This document shows positions 17,287-25,863 of a stretch of DNA of 64,000 nt, one piece after another. The stretch spans positions 310,001 through 374,000 of the forward strand of contig JACKDQ010000005.1 of the NCBI GenBank assembly GCA_020633415.1, written 5' to 3'. This stretch comes from Deltaproteobacteria bacterium (GTDB lineage: Bacteria; Myxococcota_A; Polyangia; GCA-2747355). The notes under the pieces are model-generated. The model was given only the letters and a program-made list of their open reading frames with translations. It made no database searches and was not told where the DNA came from. Every line of letters begins with the position of its first letter. Within the stretch, counting starts at the first letter, position 1. The position numbers and the translations under genes are program-made.

Positions 17287-18105
17287 CTAGCGCTTGATCT
17301 TTTGCAGCAGCTCTTCTCGTTTGACCAGCCCTTTTTCGACCAGCAACTGCATCACCAGCTTCAGCACCCGATCGGTACGCTGTAGGTTTACCTTGAGTTG
17401 AGCCAGTTCGGCGCGCAGAAGTTCGAGCTCGGCCTCGGTTTCCGTCGCTGGCAGCGGTTGGCTTTGGGGCTGAGGCGCCGTCGGCGGTCGGCTGACGATT
17501 GGTGGGCCGCCGATGTGCACCGGTTCGGTCGCCGGATCAAAGCGCGCTTCGCCGCGGTGAGGGGGGGCAGGGCTGCTGGGGCTGCTGCCAGCGCCTGGAT
17601 CAAAGACCTGTTCGCCGGGTAGCGACTGCCAGCGGTCGATCTGCCAAGCTCCGGATTCGAACTGTGGGGCGATGCCGTGATAGTAGCTATTGATCGCACC
17701 TTCGATCGCTGTCGGCGCGGCGAGGTATGGGCGGACATTGCAGCGTGTGAGTACGCGGATCTCGTCGTAGACGGCGGGGTTGGTCGGATCGGCCATCGCC
17801 ACGTCGAGGAATTTTCCGCTGGGCTGGTAGGCGATCGGGATGCAGCAATGCTTGTCGCAAAAGCGCGCATCGAGCTGTTCGAGCGCGTCTGCACGAGGCC
17901 GGGTGGTTCCCAGGTCGATCATCGGAATGTTGAGCTGCTGCGAGAGGACGTTAACGATCGCCATCTCTTGGACCAAGCCCATGTCGACCAGTACGCGGCC
18001 AAGTGGGCGACCGAATTTTCGCTGCTCCCCAAGCGCAGCACGTAACTGGTGTTCGTCGAGCAACCCAGTCGCGACCAGCAGTTCGCCGAGGCGTTTGCGT
18101 GCCAT
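17287..18105 (-). CDS. MshEN-domain protein (GspE/PilB N-terminal domain without the ATPase)
   Basis: A 272-residue protein. Residues 1-150 match the MshEN domain, which binds nucleotides such as cyclic di-GMP in type II secretion and pilus ATPases: MARKRLGELLVATGLLDEHQ, GRPLGRVLVDMGLVQEMAIVNVLSQQLNIP, then VAMADPTNPAVYDEIRVLT. Instead of the usual ATPase, a Pro/Ala/Ser-rich linker (about 175-225) and a C-terminal coiled coil (TEAELELLRAELAQLKVNL) follow, ending KRGLVKREELLQKIK-like. It is thus a possible nucleotide-dependent adaptor. The open frame begins at 18144, but the ATG at 18105 is the family start, has AGG upstream, and follows a promoter at 18163-18135. Confidence 0.75.
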   Translation of the reverse strand: MARKRLGELLVATGLLDEHQLRAALGEQRKFGRPLGRVLVDMGLVQEMAIVNVLSQQLNIPMIDLGTTRPRADALEQLDARFCDKHCCIPIAYQPSGKFLDVAMADPTNPAVYDEIRVLTRCNVRPYLAAPTAIEGAINSYYHGIAPQFESGAWQIDRWQSLPGEQVFDPGAGSSPSSPAPPHRGEARFDPATEPVHIGGPPIVSRPPTAPQPQSQPLPATETEAELELLRAELAQLKVNLQRTDRVLKLVMQLLVEKGLVKREELLQKIKR

Positions 18106-18134
18106 GCATTTGCCTAACGTTTTGAGACAGTTTG

Positions 18135-18163
18135 ATTTTTTCACCGCGGCGCGGTCCTGTCAA
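18135..18163 (-). promoter_or_regulatory. Sigma70-type promoter for the MshEN gene
   Basis: Minus-strand TTGACA at 18163-18158, 17-base spacer, then AAAAAT at 18140-18135 (four of six to TATAAT). The start would be near 18128, leaving a leader of about 23 bases with AGG before the ATG at 18105. It lies back to back with a second TTGACA on the plus strand at 18176. Confidence 0.5.
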
Positions 18164-18175
18164 ACTTTCACGGCG

Positions 18176-18204
18176 TTGACAGCCGTGGCCAAACGGCTCA
18201 AAAC
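18176..18204 (+). promoter_or_regulatory. Candidate promoter for the SLOG gene, near-leaderless
   Basis: A perfect plus-strand TTGACA (18176-18181) has only a weak -10 (CAAAAC at 18199-18204, 17-base spacer). Its placement would start transcription at about the ATG at 18210, which has no separate Shine-Dalgarno site. Confidence 0.35.
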
Positions 18205-18209
18205 GGGGC

Positions 18210-18743
18210 ATGAGCGCGTCCCGCTATCGCTCCGTCGCTGTTTGCGGCACGGGGGAATCGGAAGCCGAATCAAGCGCCGCCGCTGAAGCGATCGGCTTTG
18301 GGCTGGTTGAGGCCGGACTGGCGGTGATCTGCGGCGGCCTAGCTGGCGTGATGGAAGCTGTCGCTCGCGGTGGTAGAAATGCGCGCGATCAGGGGGCCTC
18401 GGGACTCGTGATCGGCATCCTCCCCGGCGAAGACCACGCGGCCGCCAATCGCTACTGTGATCTGGTATTGCCGTCCGGGCTGGGTATTGCCCGCAACGCT
18501 CTAATTGTGCGCGCAGCGGAGGTTGTCGTGTTGGTCGCCGGCGGTGCCGGTACGTTGAGCGAAGCAGCGTTGGCTTGGCAGCTCGATCGGCCGCTGATCG
18601 CCTATTGCGGTGCCGGAGGCTGGTCCGATCGGCTAGCCGGCATGTCGCTCGATCATCGACCACGGTCGGCGATCGCGATGGCGAACAGTGCTGAGCAGGT
18701 CGTCAGACAAGTCGTTGCCGCCTTGGCGCGGCTTGAGGTCTAG
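18210..18743 (+). CDS. SLOG superfamily protein (TIGR00725/LOG-like)
   Basis: A 177-residue Rossmann-type protein of the SLOG superfamily that includes LOG cytokinin phosphoribohydrolases and nucleotide-sensing proteins. Seen: start strand YRSVAVCGTGES, glycine-rich AVICGGLAGVMEAVARGGRNA, then GIARNALIVRAAEVVVLVAGGAGTLSEAALAW, the PGGxGTxxE-like motif in the variant AGGAGTLSEA. This fits the TIGR00725 group rather than true LOG. The substrate is unknown. The gene ends 3 bases before tilS, so the two are probably one transcript. Confidence 0.78.
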   Translation: MSASRYRSVAVCGTGESEAESSAAAEAIGFGLVEAGLAVICGGLAGVMEAVARGGRNARDQGASGLVIGILPGEDHAAANRYCDLVLPSGLGIARNALIVRAAEVVVLVAGGAGTLSEAALAWQLDRPLIAYCGAGGWSDRLAGMSLDHRPRSAIAMANSAEQVVRQVVAALARLEV

Positions 18744-18746
18744 CCG

Positions 18747-20042
18747 ATGACCGGCGATCGACTACTCGATGCCGTCGACGCGGTGCTCGCGCGCTGGCGT
18801 CCTGAGCGCTTGCTGGTCGGCTTTTCCGGTGGCGCCGACTCGCTGTGTTTGCTCGATGCGCTCTGTCGGCTCGTCGACCGTTCACAGATCAGCGCGGCGA
18901 TCGTCGATCATCGATTGCGTGTGGCCTCGACCGCAGAGGCAGAGGCCGCAGGGGATCGCGCTCGGCGGCTGGGCGTTGAAGTGCAGCTGCTTGAGCCCGA
19001 CCAGTCGTTTTCGCGCCCGGGTAACGCACAGGCCTGGGCGCGTGAACTGCGTCGTCGACTGCTGCTCGATACGGCGCAAGACCAAGGGGCGGCGCTATTG
19101 CTGGCCCACAATGCCGATGATCAAGCCGAATCGGTGCTGATGCGACTGGTCGACGGTTGTGCACCCGTCGGTATGAATGCCGCCGAGGTCGAGCGGGGTG
19201 TGCTGTTGCTGCGTCCGCTGCTGGCGATGCCACGCACGGCGATCGAAGCCTACCTGACCCGTCACCGGCTTGAGCCCGTGATCGATCCGACCAACGCCAG
19301 CGCCTGCTATCGCCGCAATCGGTTGCGTCACGCGGTGATGCCGCTGTTGCGCGCTGAGAACCCGCAGGTCGCTCAGGCGTTCAGCCGCGCTGCCGAGAAT
19401 CTCGTCGACGAGCGTCGCGCGCTCGATCACGCGGCGATGCTGATCTATCGACAGTGCTGGCAGCCCGCCGGACTCGACGTTTCGAGCTTTGGCGAGTTTC
19501 CTTTGTCGCTGCTGCGCGCCGTCGTTTCCCACGCCTTTGCAGCGTTGCGCGAAGCGCGCTTGACGCGCCGCCATTGGCAGGCAATCGCTGAGCTCTGTCG
19601 GACCACCGACGGCACTCGCGCGCTCGACTTGCCAGGTCTGCGGTTGCAGCGCTGCTACCGGCACCTGCGTGCCAGCGCTGCAGCGCCAAGCGAGCGATTG
19701 CCCGCGCCTCTGGCGCTCGATGGTCCCGGGCTTTACCCCTGGGGCAGTGCGCGCCTCGCCGTGGTTGAGGTCGAGCGTTCGCTGACCGCGGCCGACGTTC
19801 CGTGGTGTGGTGAGCGGCTGCTCGTTCGCGCACCAGTACCCGGCGACCGGATCGCCGTCGGGCCGCGTGCGCACAGAAAGGTCGCGCGCGTCTTGCTCGA
19901 CGCCAAACTTCCTCGCGAACGACGGCCCTGGCAGCCGATCGTGATCGGCAGCGAAGATCGCGTTCTTGCCGTCGCCGGCATCCGTCTGGCCCACGGACTG
20001 GCGCGCGGCGGTCCCGCGCTGCGATTTTCCGTCGAGCGCTGA
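18747..20042 (+). CDS. tilS: tRNA(Ile)-lysidine synthase TilS
   Basis: A 431-residue ATP-dependent enzyme that converts C34 of the AUA-reading tRNA-Ile to lysidine, an essential decoding step. The PP-loop is SGGADS at residues 27-32 (LLVGFSGGADSLCLLDAL), followed by the DHRLR motif, the NARRYR-like region HNADDQAESVLMRLV, and NRLRHAVMPLLRAENP. The C-terminal substrate-binding domain (RAPVPGDRIAV, KVARVLLDAKLPRERRPWQPIV) is present, giving normal length. The gene is followed by 144 bases that contain the ftsH promoter; tilS next to ftsH is a common bacterial gene order. Confidence 0.93.
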   Translation: MTGDRLLDAVDAVLARWRPERLLVGFSGGADSLCLLDALCRLVDRSQISAAIVDHRLRVASTAEAEAAGDRARRLGVEVQLLEPDQSFSRPGNAQAWARELRRRLLLDTAQDQGAALLLAHNADDQAESVLMRLVDGCAPVGMNAAEVERGVLLLRPLLAMPRTAIEAYLTRHRLEPVIDPTNASACYRRNRLRHAVMPLLRAENPQVAQAFSRAAENLVDERRALDHAAMLIYRQCWQPAGLDVSSFGEFPLSLLRAVVSHAFAALREARLTRRHWQAIAELCRTTDGTRALDLPGLRLQRCYRHLRASAAAPSERLPAPLALDGPGLYPWGSARLAVVEVERSLTAADVPWCGERLLVRAPVPGDRIAVGPRAHRKVARVLLDAKLPRERRPWQPIVIGSEDRVLAVAGIRLAHGLARGGPALRFSVER

Positions 20043-20136
20043 ATCGGCAATTGCCGCCCAAATCCCGCCCTGTGGCCAATTTCGCCTTCGCCGCTTGACT
20101 GAGCGCGTCGTTGGATTACCTTGCCTGGCGGCGCGG

Positions 20137-20165
20137 TGGACCCCCTGGGTGATCCGAGCTAGAAT
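20137..20165 (+). promoter_or_regulatory. Sigma70-type promoter for ftsH
   Basis: TGGACC (20137-20142, four of six to TTGACA), 17-base spacer, TAGAAT (20160-20165, five of six to TATAAT). Predicted start about 20172, a short leader with AGAGG at 20175-20179 before the TTG at 20187. No heat-shock sigma32 consensus was seen. Confidence 0.5.
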
Positions 20166-20186
20166 GAGCGAGCGAAGAGGCATCGG

Positions 20187-22109
20187 TTGAGACAATCCCA
20201 CAAGACGATTCTGCTCTGGATCCTGCTGATTTTGATGTTCGTCAGCATCTACAACCTGTTCCAGGCGCCCGATCGAGATGTCGAGCGCAAGGACTTTTCC
20301 GAATTCATTGCAGATGTTGAAAAGAACCCGGACGCGATCAGCAAGGTCACCGTCAAGGGGCGCCGCTATACGGTTGAATACAAAGACAAAAAGGTTAGGA
20401 CCAACGGTCAGGAGTTCGATAGCAAGCTGCGCGAACTGCTCGACAAGGCCGGCGTCGCCTACAGCATCGAAGAGGTCGACGACACGTCGCTTTGGGGTCA
20501 AGTCCTGATCTCTTGGTTGCCGATGATCTTTTTGTTCGTGATCTTCTTCTTCTTCATGCGGCAGCTCCAGGCGGGCGGTGGTAAGGCGATGAGTTTCGGC
20601 AAGTCCAAGGCCAAGCTGCTCTCGGACCACCAAAACAAGGTCACCTTCGAGGACGTCGCCGGGGTTGAAGAAGCCAAAGAAGAAGTTCAGGAGATCGTCG
20701 AGTTCCTGAAAGATCCCAAACGCTTCACGCGGCTGGGCGGCCGGATCCCCAAAGGTGTGCTGCTGATGGGCGCGCCGGGCACCGGCAAGACCCTGCTCGC
20801 GCGCGCGATCGCCGGCGAAGCGGGCGTGCCATTCTTTTCGATCTCCGGATCCGACTTCGTCGAGATGTTCGTCGGCGTTGGCGCGAGCCGCGTACGCGAC
20901 CTATTCGAGCAAGGCAAAAAGAACGCCCCCTGCATCATCTTCATCGACGAGGTCGATGCGGTTGGTCGGCATCGCGGTGCGGGATTGGGCGGCGGACACG
21001 ACGAGCGCGAGCAGACGCTCAACCAGCTGCTCGTCGAGATGGACGGCTTCGAGAGCAACGAGGGCGTGATCCTAATCGCCGCGACCAACCGCCCCGATGT
21101 CCTCGATCCGGCGCTGCTGCGCCCGGGTCGTTTCGACCGGCGGATCACCGTTCCCCGTCCCGACGTGCGCGGTCGCGAAGCGATCCTCGGGGTTCACACC
21201 AAGCGATCGCCCGTCGCCGACGATGTTGATCTCGCCGTGGTTGCCCGTGGAACACCGGGCTTCTCTGGTGCCGATCTGGAGAACCTGGTCAACGAGGCGG
21301 CGCTCGCCGCAGCGCGATTCAACAAAGATCGCGTCGAGATGGTCGACTTCGAATACGCCAAAGACAAAGTGCTGATGGGTGCCGAACGGCGTTCGCTGAT
21401 CATCTCCGACAAAGAAAAGCGCAACACCGCGGTTCACGAAGCTGGGCACGTGATCGTCGCCAAAGCGCTGCCGGGTGCTGATCCGGTGCATAAGGTGACG
21501 ATCATTCCGCGCGGTCACGGGATGTTGGGTCTGACCCAGCAATTGCCCGAAGAAGATCGCTTGAGCATGAGCGAAAGCTTTGCCTCCAATACCATCGCGA
21601 TTCTGATGGGCGGCCGCGTCGCTGAAGAGATCAAATTCAGCCAGCTGACCACCGGCGCCGGCAACGACATCGAACGCGCGACGGATATCGCCCGCAAGAT
21701 GGTTTGCGAATGGGGCATGAGTCGTGAGCTTGGCCCGCTAGCTTTCGGCAAGCGTGAAGAGCAGATCTTCCTCGGTCGCGAGATCAATCGTACGCGCGAT
21801 TTTTCCGAGCGGACCGCCGAGCGGATCGACGCTGAGGTCAAGCGCATCGTCGATGAAGGCTATCAGCGTGCCACGCAGATCATCCGCGAAAGCGAGGATC
21901 AATTGGTTGCGCTGGCCGACGCCTTGCTTGAGCGCGAGTCGCTCGGTGCTGCTGAGATCGACGCGGTGTTGCGCGGCGATGTCTTGCCCACGCTTCGCTC
22001 CGAGGAGTCGCGGAACAAGGGCCGGACGCTGCCCCGCGATCAAAGCGCCACGGACGACGACGCGTCGGCGGTCTTTGGCGGATCGCATCTCGATCCAGAA
22101 AAGGCCTAG
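20187..22109 (+). CDS. ftsH: ATP-dependent zinc metalloprotease FtsH
   Basis: A 640-residue membrane-anchored AAA+ protease that extracts and degrades membrane proteins and short-lived regulators. Two N-terminal membrane segments ([19 protein letters not shown] and [20 protein letters not shown]) bracket a periplasmic domain. The AAA domain has Walker A GAPGTGKT (195-202), Walker [12 protein letters not shown], and the second region of homology [21 protein letters not shown]. The zinc site is HEAGH at 417-421 with a downstream DIERATDIA region holding the third ligand. Length and domains are normal. The start is TTG at 20187, with AGAGG 7 bases upstream. Gene order tilS-ftsH is conserved in many bacteria. 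Confidence 0.95.
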   Translation: MRQSHKTILLWILLILMFVSIYNLFQAPDRDVERKDFSEFIADVEKNPDAISKVTVKGRRYTVEYKDKKVRTNGQEFDSKLRELLDKAGVAYSIEEVDDTSLWGQVLISWLPMIFLFVIFFFFMRQLQAGGGKAMSFGKSKAKLLSDHQNKVTFEDVAGVEEAKEEVQEIVEFLKDPKRFTRLGGRIPKGVLLMGAPGTGKTLLARAIAGEAGVPFFSISGSDFVEMFVGVGASRVRDLFEQGKKNAPCIIFIDEVDAVGRHRGAGLGGGHDEREQTLNQLLVEMDGFESNEGVILIAATNRPDVLDPALLRPGRFDRRITVPRPDVRGREAILGVHTKRSPVADDVDLAVVARGTPGFSGADLENLVNEAALAAARFNKDRVEMVDFEYAKDKVLMGAERRSLIISDKEKRNTAVHEAGHVIVAKALPGADPVHKVTIIPRGHGMLGLTQQLPEEDRLSMSESFASNTIAILMGGRVAEEIKFSQLTTGAGNDIERATDIARKMVCEWGMSRELGPLAFGKREEQIFLGREINRTRDFSERTAERIDAEVKRIVDEGYQRATQIIRESEDQLVALADALLERESLGAAEIDAVLRGDVLPTLRSEESRNKGRTLPRDQSATDDDASAVFGGSHLDPEKA

Positions 22110-22190
22110 TTGGACGCTGACCACTTGGTTACCGGTCGCGACCAGTCGTTGTATTTCTTGCCGGTGAGTTGATGCGGACCGCTCGACAGG

Positions 22191-22213
22191 GAGCCGCCTG
22201 AGCTAGGAGGCTC
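22191..22213. terminator. Stem-loop between convergent ftsH and CCA-transferase genes
   Basis: GAGCC-G-CCT (22191-22199), loop GAGCT, AGG-A-GGCTC (22205-22213), forming eight pairs with one mismatch. It ends at the stop codon of the minus-strand gene. Neither strand has a U-run, so it is a candidate bidirectional terminator only. Confidence 0.35.
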
Positions 22214-23583
22214 TAGCTGTCTGGGCGGCTATCGCCAAGTACACGCGCGAGGATCTGTTCAGCGTCGTCGAGGCCCGTCTTGTCTTGCAGGTCACGGCAC
22301 GCCGCAAGGATTTCCTTGAAGCGCGGCCCAGGCTGTAGGCCGCGAGCGATCAGATCGCTGCCCTTGACCACGTCGATCGGGGGCTTTTCTTGGAGCCCCA
22401 AGCTCTGCAGGCGCGACCAGAAGGTATCGACCAGCCGCAAACGGCCCGCCACGTCGCCATCGCGGCCGCGCTGGTCGGCGCGGACCAGTCGCAAGAGCAA
22501 ACTGGGTGTAATGCGGCCATCGGCGATTCGCCGGGCCAGGCGACGATAGGCACGGGGCGTGGCGCCCTGCTTGACCAGTTGGAGCGGTGCGCCGTGCAAG
22601 CCGATCAGCGCTTGCACCCGCGCGATCAGCTCCTTGGGCGCGCGCATCGTACCGAGCAACGACTCACAGAGCTGTTGTCCGACGTTCTCGTGGTCGTAGC
22701 TGGTGACCTTGCCGTCGGGAAGCAGTTCGGTCGTCTCGGGCTTGCCGATGTCGTGACAGAGCGCGCCGAACATCAGCGCCAGGTCGTCGTCCTCGTCGCC
22801 AGAGCGCTCCTCGACCGCTGCATCGAGGACGCATAGCGTGTGTACCCACACATCACCTTCGGCATGGTGTTTCGGATCTTGAGGTGTGCCGACGAGCGCT
22901 GCCAGTTCGGGGAAGAAGCGCAGTAGCTCAGCGTCTCGCATGAACTGCAGTCCGAGCGATGGGCGCCGTCCTTTGAGCAGCAGCTTGCGAAATTCCTCAT
23001 AGATGCGCTCGCCAGCCAGTTCGCTCAGGTCGAGCGTTTGGCAGAGTGCGACGAGCGCAGGGTCGGCCTGCATCTCAAAGCGCGCTGCGAATTGAGCGAC
23101 ACGCAGCGCCCGCAGCGGATCCTCTGCGAAGGTTTGCTCGTCCGTCGCCCGCAGGATTCCCCGTGCTAGGTCGGCTTGGCCTTGAAAGGGGTCGAGAATC
23201 TCGCCGCTTAGCGGGTCGAGTCCGATCGCGTTGATCGTCAGATCGCGTCGGCGCGCAGCCGCAGCAAAATCCAATGACGGGTCCAGCTCGACGACAAAGC
23301 CGCGGTGCCCCGGTCCTTGTTTGTTGTCACGCCGAGGGATCGAGAAGTCGGCATCTATCCCTTTGACGCGCAGCACGCCAAAGGCGCGCCCGACGGCGAT
23401 CACCGGACCGCTCTGTTCGAGCACGTCGTGCAGTTGATCGAGGGTCAATCCGTAGACCTCGAGGTCGTAGTCCTTCGACGGCTGAGCGCGCAATCGATCG
23501 CGGACAAAGCCGCCGACGAGCAGTGCACGGCCGCCGGCACTGGCGATGCGCTCGACGATCTGCTTGAGCTTACTCTCGATCAT
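22213..23583 (-). CDS. cca: CCA-adding tRNA nucleotidyltransferase / poly(A) polymerase family, HD domain
   Basis: A 456-residue class II nucleotidyltransferase that adds or repairs the 3' CCA of tRNA. The head domain has GGFVRD (24-29), the metal-binding D38-Y-D40, and ARRRDLTINAIGLDPLSGEILDPF. An arm-and-RNA-binding region follows (EDPLRALRVAQFAARF), then an HD phosphohydrolase domain with H277-D278 in LCHDIGKPE, as in bacterial CCA enzymes with an HD domain. The assignment between full CCA-adding, A-adding and poly(A) polymerase roles cannot be settled without testing; the HD domain and length favour the tRNA enzyme. It is convergent with ftsH and ends at a stem-loop. Confidence 0.85.
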   Translation of the reverse strand: MIESKLKQIVERIASAGGRALLVGGFVRDRLRAQPSKDYDLEVYGLTLDQLHDVLEQSGPVIAVGRAFGVLRVKGIDADFSIPRRDNKQGPGHRGFVVELDPSLDFAAAARRRDLTINAIGLDPLSGEILDPFQGQADLARGILRATDEQTFAEDPLRALRVAQFAARFEMQADPALVALCQTLDLSELAGERIYEEFRKLLLKGRRPSLGLQFMRDAELLRFFPELAALVGTPQDPKHHAEGDVWVHTLCVLDAAVEERSGDEDDDLALMFGALCHDIGKPETTELLPDGKVTSYDHENVGQQLCESLLGTMRAPKELIARVQALIGLHGAPLQLVKQGATPRAYRRLARRIADGRITPSLLLRLVRADQRGRDGDVAGRLRLVDTFWSRLQSLGLQEKPPIDVVKGSDLIARGLQPGPRFKEILAACRDLQDKTGLDDAEQILARVLGDSRPDS

Positions 23584-23719
23584 CGCGCCGATGATAGCCG
23601 CTTGTTGTCGGTTCTGCCGGAAAAAGTCGCCCAGGCAGTTGACCTTTGGTGCCCCGCTGCTATTCGCCCAGGGGTTGGCTTGATTTTGTGGGCCTGCGCC
23701 GGCGGGCCTAGGTGAGCGC

Positions 23720-25087
23720 GTGACCTTTCGGCATCAATTACGGCGAGCCTTTGCGCTGGCCACGCCCGCAGTGCTGGCGCAGATCGCACTGATGGCGATG
23801 GGCGTGGTCGATACGGCGATGGTCGGTCGGCTCGGTGCGACGCCATTGGCTGCAGTGGCGCTGGGCGCTGCGATGTTCTATCTGCCGGCGGTGTTCTTTA
23901 TGGGCCTGCTGATGGGGCTCGATCCGATCGTCGCACAGCGCTTTGGCGCCGGCGATCGGCGCGGTTGCCGTGATGCATTTGTCATCGGGCAGCGCTTGGC
24001 GCTTTGGTTGTTTGTGCCGTTGTCGGCGACAATCTTTGGTCTGGCCTGGTGTTTGCCCGCATTGGGCTTGCCCAGGGAAGTGGTGCCGGGAGCGAGGGTC
24101 TACATGCAGATCAACGCGCTCGGCTCGGTCGGCTTTCTGCTGTTCGTCGTTTGCCGTGGATACGTTCAGTCGCTTGGTCATACGCGACCACTGTTGATCG
24201 CCGCGCTGTTGGGAAACGTCGTTAACTTCGTCGGCAACTACCTGGTGCTGTTCGGACCCTGGGGATTGCCGCGGCTCGGCGTGCTGGGCTGTGCGTTGAC
24301 CACCGTGATCGCGCGTCTGACGATGATGTTCGTGATCTGGGCGGTTGCACGGCTTCTCGATCGGCGCGACGTCGCCACCGACGAACTGCGACGCGCACCC
24401 GAGCGCTCCGCCGCGCTGATGCTCGCTCGGCAGCTGCTCGCTCTGGGCTGGCCGATCGGCACTCAGATGATCGCTGAGCTCGGTCTGTTTTCGGCGATGG
24501 CGGTTGCCGCTGGCCGGATCGGTGCCTCGGCGGTTGCGGCGCACCAAATTGCGCTGCACCTCGCAGCGCTGACCTATACCGCGGCGGCGGGGATCGGCAT
24601 GGCTGGTGGCGTGCTGGTGGGGCACGCCGTTGGCGCGCTCGATCGCGGCCGGGCTCGGCACGCTGCTGCGGCGGCGATGACCTTGGTTGTCGGGCTGATG
24701 AGCTGTTCAGCCACCGTCTTCGCGCTCTTTCCGGCGTTGTTGGTCGGTGTATTCACCAAGCACGCTGAAGTCCTGCGCAGCGGCGTGCAGCTGTTGCGCA
24801 TCGCGGCGGTGCTTCAGCTGGCCGACGGTGTCCAGGCGGTGGCGGTCGGCTGCTTGCGTGGCGCTGGCGACACGGCTTGGCCGATGCGCGCCCACTTGCT
24901 GGCGAGCTTGGCCGTTGGCCTGCCGGTCGCTTTGTTGTTCGCCTTTTCGCTCGGCTGGGGCGTCGGCGGTTTATGGTGGGGGGCGACCATCGGGCTGGCG
25001 CTCAGTGCGCTGATCCTCTGCGCTCGTTTGTGGAGTGGTCGCTGGTGGAATGTGCGGTCGGTGCCCGTGGTACCCGTGAAATGTTAG
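23720..25087 (+). CDS. MATE family efflux transporter
   Basis: A 455-residue, 12-helix multidrug and toxin extrusion protein, which would export cationic compounds using Na+ or H+. Signature parts are the start FRHQLRRAFALATPAVLAQIALMAMGVVDTAM region and the repeated PxP/G helices (LPAVFFMGLLMGLDPIVAQRFGAGDRRGCRDA; the second half has AYTAAAGIGMAGGVLVGHAVGALDRGRAR). Length is normal for the NorM/DinF type. The start is GTG at 23720; an in-frame ATG does not precede it, and the short preceding gap contains a weak TTGACC at 23639. Substrate is unknown. Confidence 0.88.
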   Translation: MTFRHQLRRAFALATPAVLAQIALMAMGVVDTAMVGRLGATPLAAVALGAAMFYLPAVFFMGLLMGLDPIVAQRFGAGDRRGCRDAFVIGQRLALWLFVPLSATIFGLAWCLPALGLPREVVPGARVYMQINALGSVGFLLFVVCRGYVQSLGHTRPLLIAALLGNVVNFVGNYLVLFGPWGLPRLGVLGCALTTVIARLTMMFVIWAVARLLDRRDVATDELRRAPERSAALMLARQLLALGWPIGTQMIAELGLFSAMAVAAGRIGASAVAAHQIALHLAALTYTAAAGIGMAGGVLVGHAVGALDRGRARHAAAAAMTLVVGLMSCSATVFALFPALLVGVFTKHAEVLRSGVQLLRIAAVLQLADGVQAVAVGCLRGAGDTAWPMRAHLLASLAVGLPVALLFAFSLGWGVGGLWWGATIGLALSALILCARLWSGRWWNVRSVPVVPVKC

Positions 25088-25112
25088 TCTGCCAACTTTG
25101 GTCGAGGCCTCG

Positions 25113-25829
25113 ATGAAGCTATTCTGTGGAACCAGCGGCTACAGTTACAAGGCGTGGAAAGGCAGCTTTTATCCGGCGACGATCAAGGCCGAGCAGATGC
25201 TGGCGGCTTATGCCGAGAAGCTGCCCGCCGTCGAGATCAACAACACCTTCTACCGCATGCCGCGAGTGGAGGTGCTCGACGCCTGGGCTGCCGCCGTCCC
25301 CGAGTCCTTTCGCTTTACGCTCAAAGCCTCCCGTCGGATCACCCACGATCGCCGACTGAGCAACGTCGATGAGTTGCTGGGCTACCTGCTGCGCGGCGCT
25401 GAGCGGCTTGAAGATCGGCTGGGCGCATTGCTCTTTCAACTGCCACCGCGGTTTCCCCTCGATCTCGCGCGCCTGCAGCGATTCTTGGCGCTGCTACCGA
25501 GCGGCGTGCGTTGCGCGTTCGAATTTCGCGATCCCGCCTGGCACGATGAGGCGGTCTACCGGCTGCTTCGCCAGAAGAATGCCGCGTTGGTCATTGCTGA
25601 TGACGACTTCGCGATGCCGCAGACGGCCAGATGGGGATACCTGCGATTTCGGCGGATCGACTATCGTAGCGAGGAAATCTGCAAGATCGCCGAGGTCTTG
25701 AAGGAGCGTGGCGGCGACCCGACGTTTGCCTTCTTCAAGCACGACGAAAGCGACGAGGGTCCGCGACTGGCCAAGCTGCTCAGCGAGGTGGCGTCCGTCG
25801 GAAATGGCGTGGCAGGCGAGCGAACTTGA
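25113..25829 (+). CDS. DUF72 (YecE-like) family protein
   Basis: A 238-residue protein with the TIM-barrel-like DUF72 fold. The family opening is plain: MKLFCGTSGYSYKAWKGSFYP, then TFYRMPRVEVLDAW, then FRFTLKASRRITHDRRL and the FQLPPRFPLDLARL block. No catalytic role is established for the family. An ATG-less extension starts 5 codons earlier at 25098, but the ATG at 25113 is the family start and has GAGG upstream. The gene sits 25 bases after the MATE gene and 34 bases before the aldehyde dehydrogenase, so all three may be one operon. Confidence 0.85.
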   Translation: MKLFCGTSGYSYKAWKGSFYPATIKAEQMLAAYAEKLPAVEINNTFYRMPRVEVLDAWAAAVPESFRFTLKASRRITHDRRLSNVDELLGYLLRGAERLEDRLGALLFQLPPRFPLDLARLQRFLALLPSGVRCAFEFRDPAWHDEAVYRLLRQKNAALVIADDDFAMPQTARWGYLRFRRIDYRSEEICKIAEVLKERGGDPTFAFFKHDESDEGPRLAKLLSEVASVGNGVAGERT

Positions 25830-25863
25830 TGGTATCAACGTCGCTCGCGGGAGGCTGCAAGCG

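Noticed and set aside
19095..20633. 512-codon minus-strand open frame across tilS and ftsH
   Set aside because: It lies antisense to two clear genes, has no family features, and long antisense frames are common in GC-rich DNA.
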